Notes under the pieces: model-generated
The model's input: the letters and a program-made list of their open reading frames with translations, nothing else
What the model was told of the DNA's origin: nothing
The model's database searches: none
Shown: in pieces, positions 1 to 9,993 of the stretch
Position numbering within the stretch: the first letter of the stretch is position 1
Layout of the letters: each line of letters opens with the position of its first letter
Program-made: the position numbers and the translations under genes
Assembly (NCBI GenBank): GCA_006176705.1
Contig: QRFJ01007052.1
Coordinates: 16,838 to 80,837 of the forward strand
Reading direction: 5' to 3'
DNA: 64,000 nt
Origin: Cocos nucifera
Lineage: Eukaryota > Streptophyta > Magnoliopsida > Arecales > Arecaceae

Positions 1-403
1 TACCCATTGGCCTTAGCTAGCTACTCTTGATAATAGAGTGCTATATTAATCATGTTCAGTATAGATGTACACCTACATCTCACCTAGATACCATACCAGT
101 GTCTTCACACCACTTGGTTATGAGGATAACCAATGCATATGGCATATAGCGATCTATACTCGATAAGTTATCGTTCTTGTTAATAACTTATCATTTGGTC
201 ATAAACAATTTATGAACCATCCGATAAATCCTCTTTTATCGATTGAATGTGGTTCTAAGAACTTCATCATAATTTAGAAGTTTATTTAAGGAAGATGGAA
301 CTTTTATGATGAACCAGCCAAATAACTATTATCATTAGATAATTCATATACTAATTCCAATCATCTATCACTTAGATAATTGACTTTAGGATACATTTTT
401 CAA
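1..403 (-). repeat. LTR fragment related to family A, inverted
   Basis: The reverse complement of this stretch lines up by eye with the first part of the family A LTR seen at 22170-22490: the block around the TGATGAAGTTCTTAG motif, the RAGAGGATTTATCGAT block, the CGAGYATAGRTYGCTATATGCCATA block and the GGTGAGATGTA block occur in the same order. It is clearly diverged, so it is an old copy or another subfamily. It has no coding content. It stops where the truncated LTR of C1 begins (about 404), and its other end lies outside the window. Confidence 0.7.
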
Positions 404-887
404 TAGGCTCAGTTTATAGCTGGATCAGCTCAGTCCCTTGGATCTCAAAAAATTGGCTTTCTATACTTTCTATCTTTTGCTTCCACTGAGACTAGGTCAG
501 CTTAGTTTTAGACTGGATCGGTCCTGTTTGCATGCCATGTGTATCGAATAGTTTATTTCGAAAGAGGATGACCTAGGGGTTATCTCCTGGATTGATCCTT
601 TTGCTAAAACTTGATTTTCTTATAATTTATGTATCCAAAAATTATGGAACTACATCCAAAAGATTAAAAATCTTTTATGCTTATTCTTAAGGCTTCCAAA
701 ATAGATTTTTTCCAACTTTATAAAACTATAATTTTATTTCTTATCATTTTTTCTTGATCTCCAACTTGATAAAATTATAATTTTAACTTGAAGACCTAGA
801 AAGATCTACATCCATTCTTGAAATACATGGTTAAATAGTTAAATACTTAAAGTTTGATGATCATCAAAATCAATTATGGGATCAACA
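404..887 (-). repeat. C1 3' LTR, truncated
   Basis: This matches the right-hand LTR of C1 from about 6524 to 7009, including the GGCTCAG-type motifs and the shared AGTTTGATGATYATCAAAATC block near the end. Its inner end reads ATCAACA at 881-887, the complement of a TGTTGAT LTR start. The outer two thirds are missing; the sequence switches to an unrelated inverted LTR fragment at about 403. Confidence 0.75.
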
Positions 888-903
888 ATCTCCTCCTTTT
901 TAA
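888..903 (-). other. C1 polypurine tract
   Basis: Directly next to the 3' LTR, the minus strand reads AAAAAGGAGGAGAT, a typical copia polypurine tract that primes plus-strand DNA synthesis. Its side fixes C1 as a minus-strand element. Confidence 0.75.
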
Positions 904-3900
904 TAATGACAAAACATCAAGTATACGCATAAAATTATAATTTAATGTATTTCAATAAATTGGCTAGTATAAGTCATAAAGTGATAATATATGTAAATAT
1001 AAATGCACACTTCATGAAATATACATAAAAATATAATTTAATGTATTTCAATAAATTTGCTAGTATAAGTCATGAAGTGATAATATACATAAACATAAAT
1101 GCATACTTCATGAAAGCTCCAATTATTATTTTACATAATTTATATACTCATATCAAAATAATATTTTAATTCAAATCAATGAGTATTAAGATTTCAAGCA
1201 ATTAATTTATTGAGTTTCTTAAGTATAAATTCTTTAAGCATATACTTAATATACCTCTCCCCCTTTTTAACAATATCAAAAAGCTCATGAAAAAGAACAA
1301 GAAAAATCATCAAAATCAACATCAAGACATTAAATTGAGAGAAGTATCAAATTCATAAAGTCAAATTAAAGAAATCATCTTTCTTTTTGAATGAATATTT
1401 TTTTTTCAAAAATTAGCTTGAATTCAAATATTAAAGGCTCTCCCCCTTTTTGAATGAATATGATCTTTTAATCAGATTTTTAAATATACACTTTTAAGCT
1501 TTAAGTGAAATAGAGCTTTTTAAAATATTTAACCACGAAATTAAGTACAATATGCACTTTATTATTCAATCTTTCATTTTATTAAAAAATTTTAGCTAAT
1601 TAAGTTTGGAAAAGGTATGTATCGAAAATGTATCAAGTAAAATAAAATAAATAGTATCAAAGAAAATGTTAGTCATATTTTTAAATTTATTACTTTGAGT
1701 AAAAATTATTTTAATATAAATAATTTATTTATCTAATGGCACTTTAAATCAAGTAAATCAAATTGAATAAATACATGAAAGCACAAATTAAAAAGATGAT
1801 AAAGTATTTGATGGAAAGTTTAAAATTAATAAGGCTCAAAATAAGGTAATTGATTAAGAATTTTAGATCAAAAATTTATTAATATTTTTAATCAAATCAA
1901 ATCAAAAAAATCTCTTCTCCTATTTTTCATACTAATAGATAGATTAATTCATTTTTTAACTTTCTCTCCCTCTTTATTTCAAAATTTGCATGCTTAAGCT
2001 TTACAATTTTTACTACTCCCCCTTTGTCTTTCAAGTTAAGCATCTTTAATTTGATACCATATTTATGATTCATTATCAATTTAGTAACTAATTTATCTTA
2101 AATGAATTCTCCTTCTTTTTCAATTTCAAAGATCTTTTCAATTAAATGATTATTTTTTCTTTAATATTTTCTCCTTCATACTTTAGCAAACAAAATCATT
2201 TTAAAATTAAACATAATTCAAAAGCATGAGCATCAATTGAGTAAACTAAGTATTAATTAATCTAAATATCAATCAAACAAAGCATTCACTTAAGAAGATA
2301 CCAAATTTTTAAAAATTTAATTTTTATTAAATTCAAAGAATGTTTACAAAATAATATATACAATAAGAACAAACATTGAGAGGATCAAGAAAATATGACA
2401 CGAACATCTATCAAAAAGATTTTCTATTTAAATTTAGATTTTTCTTTTTATAAGAAATATCACTCAATTAAGTTTAGAAAACATATGAAATTCTTTGAAT
2501 TTTATCTTAAATGGCATCACATCAAGAGTATATCAATGTAAAATAGATTTGAGACATCATATTCAATTCTTTTGCTAAAAAATAATACAATAAAATGTAA
2601 GGCAAAAAAAGATATCAATGATATCAAGAGTGAAAAATTTTCTTAGGAAGAAATTTTTTGAAATCAATTAAACTAAAATTTAGATCAAATCATGATTTTC
2701 TTAATAATTTAATATCATTTAAAGATTTATTTACAAGTTTAGCTTGATACCAACGAATTTAGTTTTGAATTGATAAAGATAAATTAATTCAGATAGATCA
2801 ATTTGAATTGATATTAGCAAATCAGTCAAGATACACCATAAAGCAATTTTAATTTTTTCTTTAAAAAGATCATCCCTTTCTTTTCTAAAGAAATATCAAA
2901 TAATTTGATTCAGAAAAGGTATGTACTTTTAAGTTTGTCTTAAATGATATCAAATCAAGAATATAGCAGTGCAAAATTAGATTTGAAATAAGGATATTCT
3001 TCTCTTTTTGTCAAAAGATAAATCGATCAAATACATGATAAATAGTATGCTGTTTAATACCAATTACTTAAAACTAATGTTCTCTTTAAACATCTAGCTT
3101 TAAAGATAAATAACAACTTTCTTGAAATATTTTACTTGATATCAATTTCAAAAGATTCAAGAAGAGCATTTTTCAAATTCAATTTTCAAAATCATTCAAT
3201 CAAAACAAAGTATGAATGGTCATTAGTAAATTCTTTTTTTATTTTTTTAAGATAAGAAAAGACAATCAAATCAATAATCAAGAAAGATATTCAAATCAAT
3301 TTGGGGAAGGTTCCATTAATCAAATTAAATAGGATCAATATCAAGAAAAAAAAAGATAAGGGCTTTAAGAGTTATGTTTAACTAAGAGATTTTTTAAATC
3401 AATAAGATAAAACTAAGATGCAATGCAAATTAACACATCAAGCACTTGATTTTAATAATTGAATGTCTTATCTTTAAGTACTTATTCCATACAAAATTTT
3501 AGAAGAATTTTGATAATTTAGCATCTTGTAGGGAATGACAAAAGTTTGTTTCTCTTATGGGTTTAGCAATTAAAACATTCATGCCCAATTAATCATCTTT
3601 TAATTAAAATTCATCAATTATAAATTGATATGGAAAGACTTAAAATATCATATTGAATTTTTAAGATAAAAATATTTCATTCATAACATGATATATAGAG
3701 GAGGGCATATTGATTTAAAAATTAAAATATTTAAATTATTGCTAGCATCAAAATCAATCATACTTTTCAAAGCATGAAAAGAGCTATCATATTCATACAT
3801 ATTAGCAAATCATTAAAATCAATACATTCAATAAATCAAACTTTCTATTCATGGAGTATAATCATTTTAAGCGATGATAAAATCATCAAAATCAATCTAG

Positions 3901-4540
3901 CATGCTAAATTTAGAGTGAAAATTTTATGCTTAATCAATTAAGATGATACATAGAGAGAATTTTATTGATTTTGAAGTTAAATTATTTAAGCCATAGTGT
4001 AAGATTATTGCAAGCATTGAGAAGTCATCAAAATCTATTAATTATAATAATTTTTTTTGGTAGTACATTAAAAATATTCAAGGCAAGAAATCATATTATT
4101 AATAAATTTAGTAAAATAATTTTAATAATCATTGATGGTGAGAAGTTAAAATAAGTTTAGCTTTTACCATGTATCATCACCCATCCATTTTGAGTCCTAA
4201 GCATCCATTCCTTAAGAATTTGCTTGTTTCATTTCATTGGATGCTTGGCATACCTGCAAAAATTACTTCATAACTTTTGATACCCAAGTCATCTTGGATC
4301 CATAAAGGTTAAAGCATTTGATTTCTTTTTAAATCCAAATTTATTTGATTAAGGTATGATCAATTTGTTTAGTATTACATTCGGAAATTTTATGGTTAAT
4401 TTTATTGCATTTAAAGCAAATTATAGAATAATTTTCAGAATAAATTTTGCTAAATATATTTTTGATAATTTTTTATTTTCTCAAAGAATTATAATCAATT
4501 CTTGCTTTATCAAAAATGGTCTTTTGATTATTTAAAATTT
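904..4540 (-). other. C1 non-coding AT-rich interior
   Basis: About 3.6 kb of very AT-rich DNA has no recognisable domain on either strand. A direct duplication of about 100 bp lies at 921-1021 and 1022-1117 (shared core TTTAATGTATTTCAATAAAT). CT-rich CTCCCCCTTTTT blocks recur near 1256, 1440 and 2016; on the minus strand they resemble extra copies of the PPT region. In autonomous relatives pol lies here; it is absent or unrecognisable. Confidence 0.6.
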
Positions 4541-4547
4541 TTTGAGG

Positions 4548-4865
4548 CTATTGAGATCCAATTATAAATTTTTTAAGTATAGGCTTCAAGTTTTCAATCT
4601 CTTTTCTTAGATTGGTATTTTTTTCTAAAAGAGATTTTTTTTCTTTCAACAAGTTTTCTTTTTCTTTAATATAAAATTTTGATCTTTCTAATTCCATTTT
4701 TAGCTTAATGTTTTCTTCAACTAAAGATTTTTCAATTTCAAGAAGTGCTTCCTTTTCTTTAGCCAAAGCATTATTTTTTTTCAAAATATCTTTCTTTGCT
4801 AATAAGACCTTATTCTTTTCATTAGCTAAGAGAAGATTTAACTTTTTGAATTCTTTATTTTTCAA
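4548..4865 (-). pseudogene. C1 gag, coiled-coil part
   Basis: The 105-codon frame is built almost wholly from Lys, Glu, Leu, Asn and Ile with repeated KEN/LLEK-type heptads, consistent with a long coiled coil. In SIRE-like Gag proteins such a segment follows the UBN2 domain and precedes the zinc knuckle. The CCHC knuckle expected after it was not found. The frame is separated from the N-terminal gag part by stops, so this is a remnant, not a separate gene. Confidence 0.6.
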
Positions 4866-4959
4866 TCTTAGTTTTTTAAATTTATCAATTAATTCATCAA
4901 AGACTTCATATAATTCATCAAATAAAAATTAAAAAGAATTTTTAAAATTTACCTCATCT

Positions 4960-5481
4960 TCATTGGTCAGGAGGCAAAGATTTGTAGCTTTTTCTTTTTT
5001 TTCTAATTTTTCTTTTTCTTGCTTTGCTCCCCCTTAATTGATGCTTTTTTCTTCTTTTATTTCTTCTTTTTTTCTTCTTTTCATCTATATGAGACATGAG
5101 GCATAAGTTGGGGTGAGCTTCTTTTTCTTCTTGAGAGTATGATTCTTCTATTTGATTTGCTCCCTCATAAATTTTTTTCAATTTCTTCCATACATATTTT
5201 GCTGAAATACATGAAGAAATTATATTAAATACATTTAACTCTAAGGAGCAATAAAGTATATTCATGGCCTTAGCATTAAGTTAGGCCATTTCTTTATCAT
5301 GCTCTTTCAATACTTTGGGGATGTGTGAGCCATCGATTATAATCTTTCATAGGTTATAATCATATGCTTATATGAAGATGCACATGCATGCTTTCCAATA
5401 ACTATAATATGAGCTATTAAAAAGTGGAGGTCTATCTATAGAATATCCTTCATTAAAAGAAATTCCATTTTGTGTTGCCAA
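4960..5481 (-). pseudogene. C1 gag, N-terminal UBN2-type part
   Basis: Reading leftward from about 5481, the frame contains a pattern typical of UBN2/gag-polypeptide domains of copia elements: SIDRPPLFN, then YSYWKAC, then NAKAMNILYCSLE, then AKYVWKKLKKIYEG. The likely start codon is now TTG (complement of 5479-5481) where relatives usually have ATG. At least two in-frame stops break it, one after the CIFI residues and one before LNAKAMN. After residue 60 of the last open part (4960-5265) the protein becomes Lys/Arg-rich. Gag would form the virus-like particle. It lies just inside the primer site, as expected for gag. Confidence 0.65.
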
Positions 5482-5530
5482 AATCTTTAGCTCTAGATGG
5501 TTAGGTCAATAACCAATAATAGAGCACCTA

Positions 5531-5541
5531 CTCTGATACCA
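5531..5541 (-). other. C1 primer binding site
   Basis: The minus strand reads TGGTATCAGAG, complementary to the 3' end of plant initiator-Met tRNA. It lies two bases inside the 5' LTR that begins at 5544. Confidence 0.85.
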
Positions 5542-5543
5542 AT

Positions 5544-7009
5544 TGTTGCCCAAGGATGGCTATCCAAGAGGGAGAGTGAATTGGATTCTTATAAAATTTT
5601 TGGCCAAATTATACTCTAAAATAAGTATATGCTTTGATTTTAACTTAAGTGGTATGGTTGAAATGTAAACAATATAAGCAGCAGCGATTTTAGGATAAGC
5701 AAATACTATGAAGGAATTTGAAAGATAATCTAAGTAGATAATAAAGAAAGTAAAGTAAGAATTGAAAATACAACACAAACACACAAGATTTTATAGTGGT
5801 TCGGAGTAATCCACTCCTACGTCCACTCCCCAAGCTTTTTTTAAGATTTTCATTATAATCTACTCTTGATTATAATGTATTTATTGTTTAGACTCACAAA
5901 CAAACCTAGTTGATTTTGCCGAGCTCACCAATCACAATCCTATACTGATATCATTTTAGATTCACTATCAATCCAGTTGATTTTACGGACTCACCAACGA
6001 AAATCTATACAGTCCAATTTCGAGCTTAGATGGGCCTAATCCTCAAGTTTCTTTTCTCCAAAGAAACTTATAAAGAAACAAAAATACAAGTATAAAATTC
6101 AGCATGAAAAAAAAGAAAAAAAACTCTTTTTAAAGTTTGATGGAGAGGTTGAAAGATGGCTCTTGAAGCTTTCTATTCTCTTCTTTGAAGGCTGAGAGGA
6201 AGCTTGAATGAATGAAGATGATCGCACTTGGAAGCTCTCTAAGTTTAATGCACAAGATCCTCTCCTTTCTCTCTTTTTCTTTAGATATTCAATGAACCTC
6301 ATAATTTTAATAATTTCTATTTTTAATCTACTTAATCCTACTTTTCAAATATTTCTCTAGCATTTTATACTCTTTGTGATGGCTGGAGAATTAGTTCTAA
6401 CCGTTGGAAGCCTTGAAATAGCCATTGGAGTGGAGAAATGGCCGTTAGAAAAAGCTGCAGAAAACTAGCCATTAAAATCACTAGGTTGGCTTGGTTTTTG
6501 ATTGGATCGGCTCAGTCCTAATTGGGTCAGCTCAGTTTATAGCTGGATCGGCTCAATCCTCTGGATCTTGAAAAATTGATTTTTTGCACTTTCTATCTTT
6601 TCTTCTACTGAGACTAGGTTGGCTCAGTCTCAGAATGGGTCAGTCCAATTTGCTTGCCATGCATGTTGAATAGTTCATTTTGAAAGGGAATGACCTAGGG
6701 GTCATCCCTTCGATTGATCCTTTTGCTAAAACTTGATTTTCTTCCAATTTATACATGGAAAAATTATGGGATTACCTTCAAAAGATCAGAAATTTTCTAA
6801 GCTTATTCTTAAGACTTCCAAAATAGATTTTCTCCAACTTTATAAAATTTTAATTTTGCCTCTTATCATTTTTTCTTAATCTCCAACTTGATAAAATTAT
6901 AATTTTAATTTGAACACCTGGAATGACCTACATCCATTCTTGAAATACATGGTTAAATACTTAAACACTCAAAGTTTGATGATTATCAAAATCAATCATG
7001 GGGTCAATA
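5544..7009 (-). repeat. C1 5' LTR (1466 bp)
   Basis: The left end begins TGTTGCCCAAGG on the plus strand beside the primer site. The right end reads GGGTCAATA, a slightly decayed counterpart of the ATCAACA end in the other LTR. A TATA-like box (complement of 6363-6369) lies in mid-LTR, and GGCTCAG-type repeats at 6487-6650 lie upstream of it in transcription order. Confidence 0.75.
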
Positions 7010-7480
7010 GTCCATTTGATCTAAGATCACCATGGTGAGTTGCTTGCAACTCACCATGCTTTGGTACGGGACTATCTAAATTTTTAATTTAGTGATGAAA
7101 GATTTCTCAGCATAGTTAAGTACTTATGAAGTCGATGAGTGAGTCAAGATTGGATCGACCACTCCTGATTTTAGGAGCTGTATTATATTTTATTTTAATT
7201 TAGCAAAACCTTGGCTAAGGTAGTCCTTATGAGGAGTCATAGGATTGATTATGTTAAGAAACTTTATGGATGTACATTTTCAGGATTGATACTTTGAGTC
7301 ATCCTAAACACAGAGGTCAAAGGGATGAATTGTACAGTAACTATATTCGAATGGATTCTAGAATGTTGCTTTACATACATTCATTCTATCCAAATGTCGA
7401 GTACCATTGCTAGATGGTCACTTCGATTGTTGATGCTTGTCATTACAACAATAAATAAAAATTAAAACCAAAGTTACTAT
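7010..7480 (+). repeat. LTR fragment related to family A, plus orientation
   Basis: It follows the family A LTR from about 22535 to 22930 in order: AGATCACC, CTTGCAACTCACCATGCTTTGG, the GTTAAGTACTTA block, AGCAAAACCTTGGC, GGGATGAATT and ATTGCTAGATGGTCA. It is diverged and non-coding. It continues roughly where the inverted fragment at 1-403 stops, but in the opposite orientation. Confidence 0.7.
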
Positions 7481-7588
7481 GGATTAGAAAAGTAGTGAGT
7501 CAGATGTCGATTTTCTTGAGGATCTAGGATAGTTAATTAGAAAGAAAAAAAAATTATTTGATTGGTTATTAAATTCTTAAAGTAGTAG
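7481..7588. other. Unassigned spacer
   Basis: I recognise nothing in this short AT-rich stretch between the family-A-like fragment and the Tat-like LTR start. Confidence 0.4.
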
Positions 7589-7667
7589 TGTTGGTGCAGA
7601 AAACTGTGGAACATCGAAGTATGCTGGAGGTGGTGAAGATGATCTTGCTGATGAGACTTGCAAAATG
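7589..7667. repeat. Tat-like LTR fragment, left of the B1 insertion
   Basis: It begins TGTTGGTGCAGAAAA and lines up with the T1 LTR from 19153. The match resumes on the far side of B1 at 18168, which shows that B1 inserted into this copy. It ends with the 5-bp target sequence AAATG (7663-7667). Confidence 0.7.
7663..7667. other. B1 target-site duplication, left
   Basis: AAATG directly before the LTR start TGTTAG matches AAATG at 18168-18172. Copia integrases leave 5-bp duplications. Confidence 0.9.
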
Positions 7668-9005
7668 TGTTAGATATGTGTGCCCTAGAAGCCAGAATTG
7701 ACTGACACTTGTTATACACTTCTAAAAGCAAAATTATAATTTTAACTATAAATAATAAAATAGATTATTTTCTATTACAATGTGTATTTAGTATCTATGA
7801 TACATCTCTTAAGTTAATGGCAATGATAATTCTTATTTTCAAGAGTTGAAAATTTAAAACATGAATTTTCATTATTAACTCATAAAATGCTCCTGACCGT
7901 AGGATCATCACGAGGATGGTGATTGATCCAAAAGGTTGGTGTACGATCGCTTCTCTTTAGTAGATGAGTCTTGAGTCTACGGTGTGGAGACACCGGAGCG
8001 AGAGTACAGGTACTCGTTAGAGAACGAGGGCACTGAGCGTGACCACCTCGAGTAGTCATTAGGAAGTCTACCTTCTCGTCAATGACTGACTCGATGCTGC
8101 AGTAGTGTGTCTGGTTCTTTGACCTGAGATGCATCGGCAGTTCACCTTGAGGGTGTTATAGTTTGACTACACCATTACTCGGTCTCCTAGCCATATGGAA
8201 CCCTGAGGTGTATGTTGGCTATAGCATGTTCATTGTAGGAACTGGATTGCATCAAGATGGGAATCTATCTACCTCGGTGGTAGAGGAGTAGCCCTATGAT
8301 GATCATGAGAATCAAGTCCTGAAAGCCCATGGCCATGGCAGAGTGAAATAATAGAAAGAGTTTCTATTTAGATTTTCACATTGGACTCGAATCGAATGAT
8401 TACATCATATGACAGAGACTAGGGTTTGACGAGTTCACCTTAACCCTAATCTGATCGGGGCTCAAGATAGAAGAACTTAATCACACAGGTAGCTGCACCA
8501 AGAGGTTCGCATTCAGCTCTGATGGGTTGCCACCATATACTGCTAGGTGTCACTGGTGGATTTTGGGAGCAATTAGAATGATTTAGATGATCGATCATTC
8601 TAGCTGTTCGAATCAGAAGAGTTCTGATCCATCGAAAGGAGTTTCGATGATGTCTATGATAGAGATCATGACATATCCCATTACCATACAGAACTGAACC
8701 TAACTGGGTCACACAAACAAGGGTTTGAATCTGGTGATCATCAATTGAACTGATCTAGTTCAATTGATCTGAATGAGATTCAATTAGGTTCAAGGAAATC
8801 GTGCTAGCACTCGATTGAACCTAACGTTCTTCTTTTACTATCATAAATAAGTTGTCCTGACTGAGCCAAAGGAGTTTGTGCTCAATCAGAGGCCTTCATA
8901 TGGTCTGACTGGAGGTTGTCCAAGTCAGAAAAGGTTGTCTTATTTATGAGATGAATTTGAGACATTACCTGCCATTTTTGGTCACCTGCCTGAATTTCTT
9001 GTTCT

Positions 9006-9072
9006 TTGACTTTGGTCAAAAGTCTACCTTTGACTGGTCAAACGTTGACCATTGACACTTTGACTTTTGACC
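9006..9072 (+). promoter_or_regulatory. W-box cluster in the B LTR
   Basis: Eight TTGAC cores (six forward, two as GTCAA) fall within 67 bp, seven of them matching the strict W-box TTGAC[CT]. W-boxes are binding sites of plant WRKY transcription factors. The cluster lies roughly 320-390 bp upstream of the TATA box and recurs at 17157-17226 and 58649-58716; the old copy B2 keeps only remnants near 52176-52225. Confidence 0.6.
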
Positions 9073-9393
9073 ACATGTCATGCACCTATTGGAGAGAACT
9101 GGTGGGGGCCTGTCCCCCTGCCAGAACCTGGCAAGGAGAAGGGGCGCACGCCAAGGGTGGCGTGAGCCCAAGTAGGAGGCGCCTAGGAGTCCTTGTTGGA
9201 CAAAGGACTCCACCTCCCTTTTGGATTCCAATCAGAGTTTCTACTAAGAATCCAGTTTGACTGGTCTTAGGCACCCTCTAAGGAGGAATCCAGGGGTCTC
9301 TATTCCATTCATCCAACCAATCAGATTTAGATCTGATTTCACAAAGGGTTGTGATTGGTTGAGAGGAAGAGGAGTGTTGGATCACAAGAGGTC

Positions 9394-9400
9394 TATAAAT
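9394..9400 (+). promoter_or_regulatory. TATA box of the B1 5' LTR
   Basis: TATAAAT stands in a GTCTATAAATAAGACC context after a GC-rich stretch. The same box is present at 17584-17590 and 59030-59036. It would start the genomic RNA in mid-LTR. Confidence 0.65.
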
Positions 9401-9980
9401 AAGACCCTGCGCCCAACCCTAGATCTAGAGATTAGCAATTGAGAAACCCCATGCCCCAAGGCTGCCTCTCCCCTCCTTCTCCATCCAGTCTCTTCTCCCT
9501 CCTCTGCTCTCCACGTCCAAAAGAGTTTTGGACTTAGGTTGGTGCGATTCCAGATCAAGAGAAAGGCGATCAAAAGCAAGAAGGCTGCACTGCTGCAAAA
9601 GGACGACTGCTGATCTTCAAAAGAGTTTTGAAGATCCTCCAGATCAGATCCAGATCTGATTTTTGGAGGTGTGATAGAGAAGAAGAGGATCTCCAGATCC
9701 AACCCGAGTGGATACCGGTAGAGGCCAGGCGCTTGCGTGGCTAGATCCAGAACCTTCCGCTGCAATCAGGATCATCTACAGGGTAATAGGATTACCCAAA
9801 TCAGGTAAATTAAATTTGATTTAATTTATCTTATTTTATTTTATTTATTAAAATAATAAGAATCAGATCTAAAATATATCAAGATCTGATTGAGATCAAG
9901 AGAAAAATTTTTGAAATATATCTCTTGATCTGATCAGATCTGGACGAACCTGGACCGGGAAATCAGGATTTCCCTTCAAC

Positions 9981-9993
9981 TGGTATCAGAGCC
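9981..9993 (+). other. B1 primer binding site
   Basis: TGGTATCAGAGCC is complementary to the 3' end of plant initiator-Met tRNA and lies two bases inside the 5' LTR. Confidence 0.93.

Larger units (their letters stand above)
404..7009 (-). mobile_element. C1: SIRE-like, gag-only Ty1-copia derivative
   Basis: The element reads on the minus strand. A 484-bp direct repeat (404-887 against about 6524-7009) marks the LTRs. A purine-rich tract abuts the left LTR and a primer binding site abuts the right LTR, which fixes the orientation. The 5' LTR is 1466 bp; the left (3') LTR is cut short at its outer end, so no target duplication can be checked. The 4.6-kb interior keeps only a decayed gag near the primer site; no protease, integrase or reverse transcriptase motif was found. 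The gag order (UBN2-type domain then lysine/glutamate-rich coiled coil) and the PPT fit SIRE/Maximus-type copia elements; that lineage call is inferred. It would need another element's enzymes to move. Confidence 0.75.
7668..9978 (+). repeat. B1 5' LTR (2311 bp)
   Basis: It starts TGTTAGATATGTG and ends CCTTCA, two bases before the PBS. It contains a W-box cluster (9006-9072), a short palindrome TGCCAG-AAC-CTGGCA near 9119 and a TATA box at 9394. Two antisense open frames in the LTR (7880-8134 and 8446-8712) recur in other B copies but look like by-products of recent copying. The first 230-270 bp share many bases with the old copy B2 rather than with B4 or the B1 3' LTR. Confidence 0.92.

Noticed and set aside
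4708..4932. Plus-strand Phe/Ser-rich frame across the C1 gag region.
   Set aside because: It is the mirror of the Lys/Glu-rich coiled coil on the minus strand.
8446..8712. An 88-codon antisense frame in the B LTR, repeated unchanged at 16605-16871 and 58102-58368, with an 84-codon companion (7880, 16039, 55871, 57538).
   Set aside because: The copies are conserved because the LTRs are young, the frames are antisense within LTR U3, B2 does not keep them intact, and I see no domain.
9981..9993. tRNA-like sequence.
   Set aside because: It is only the 13-base complement of the tRNA 3' end used as primer site; no tRNA fold or gene is present here or at the other PBS positions.
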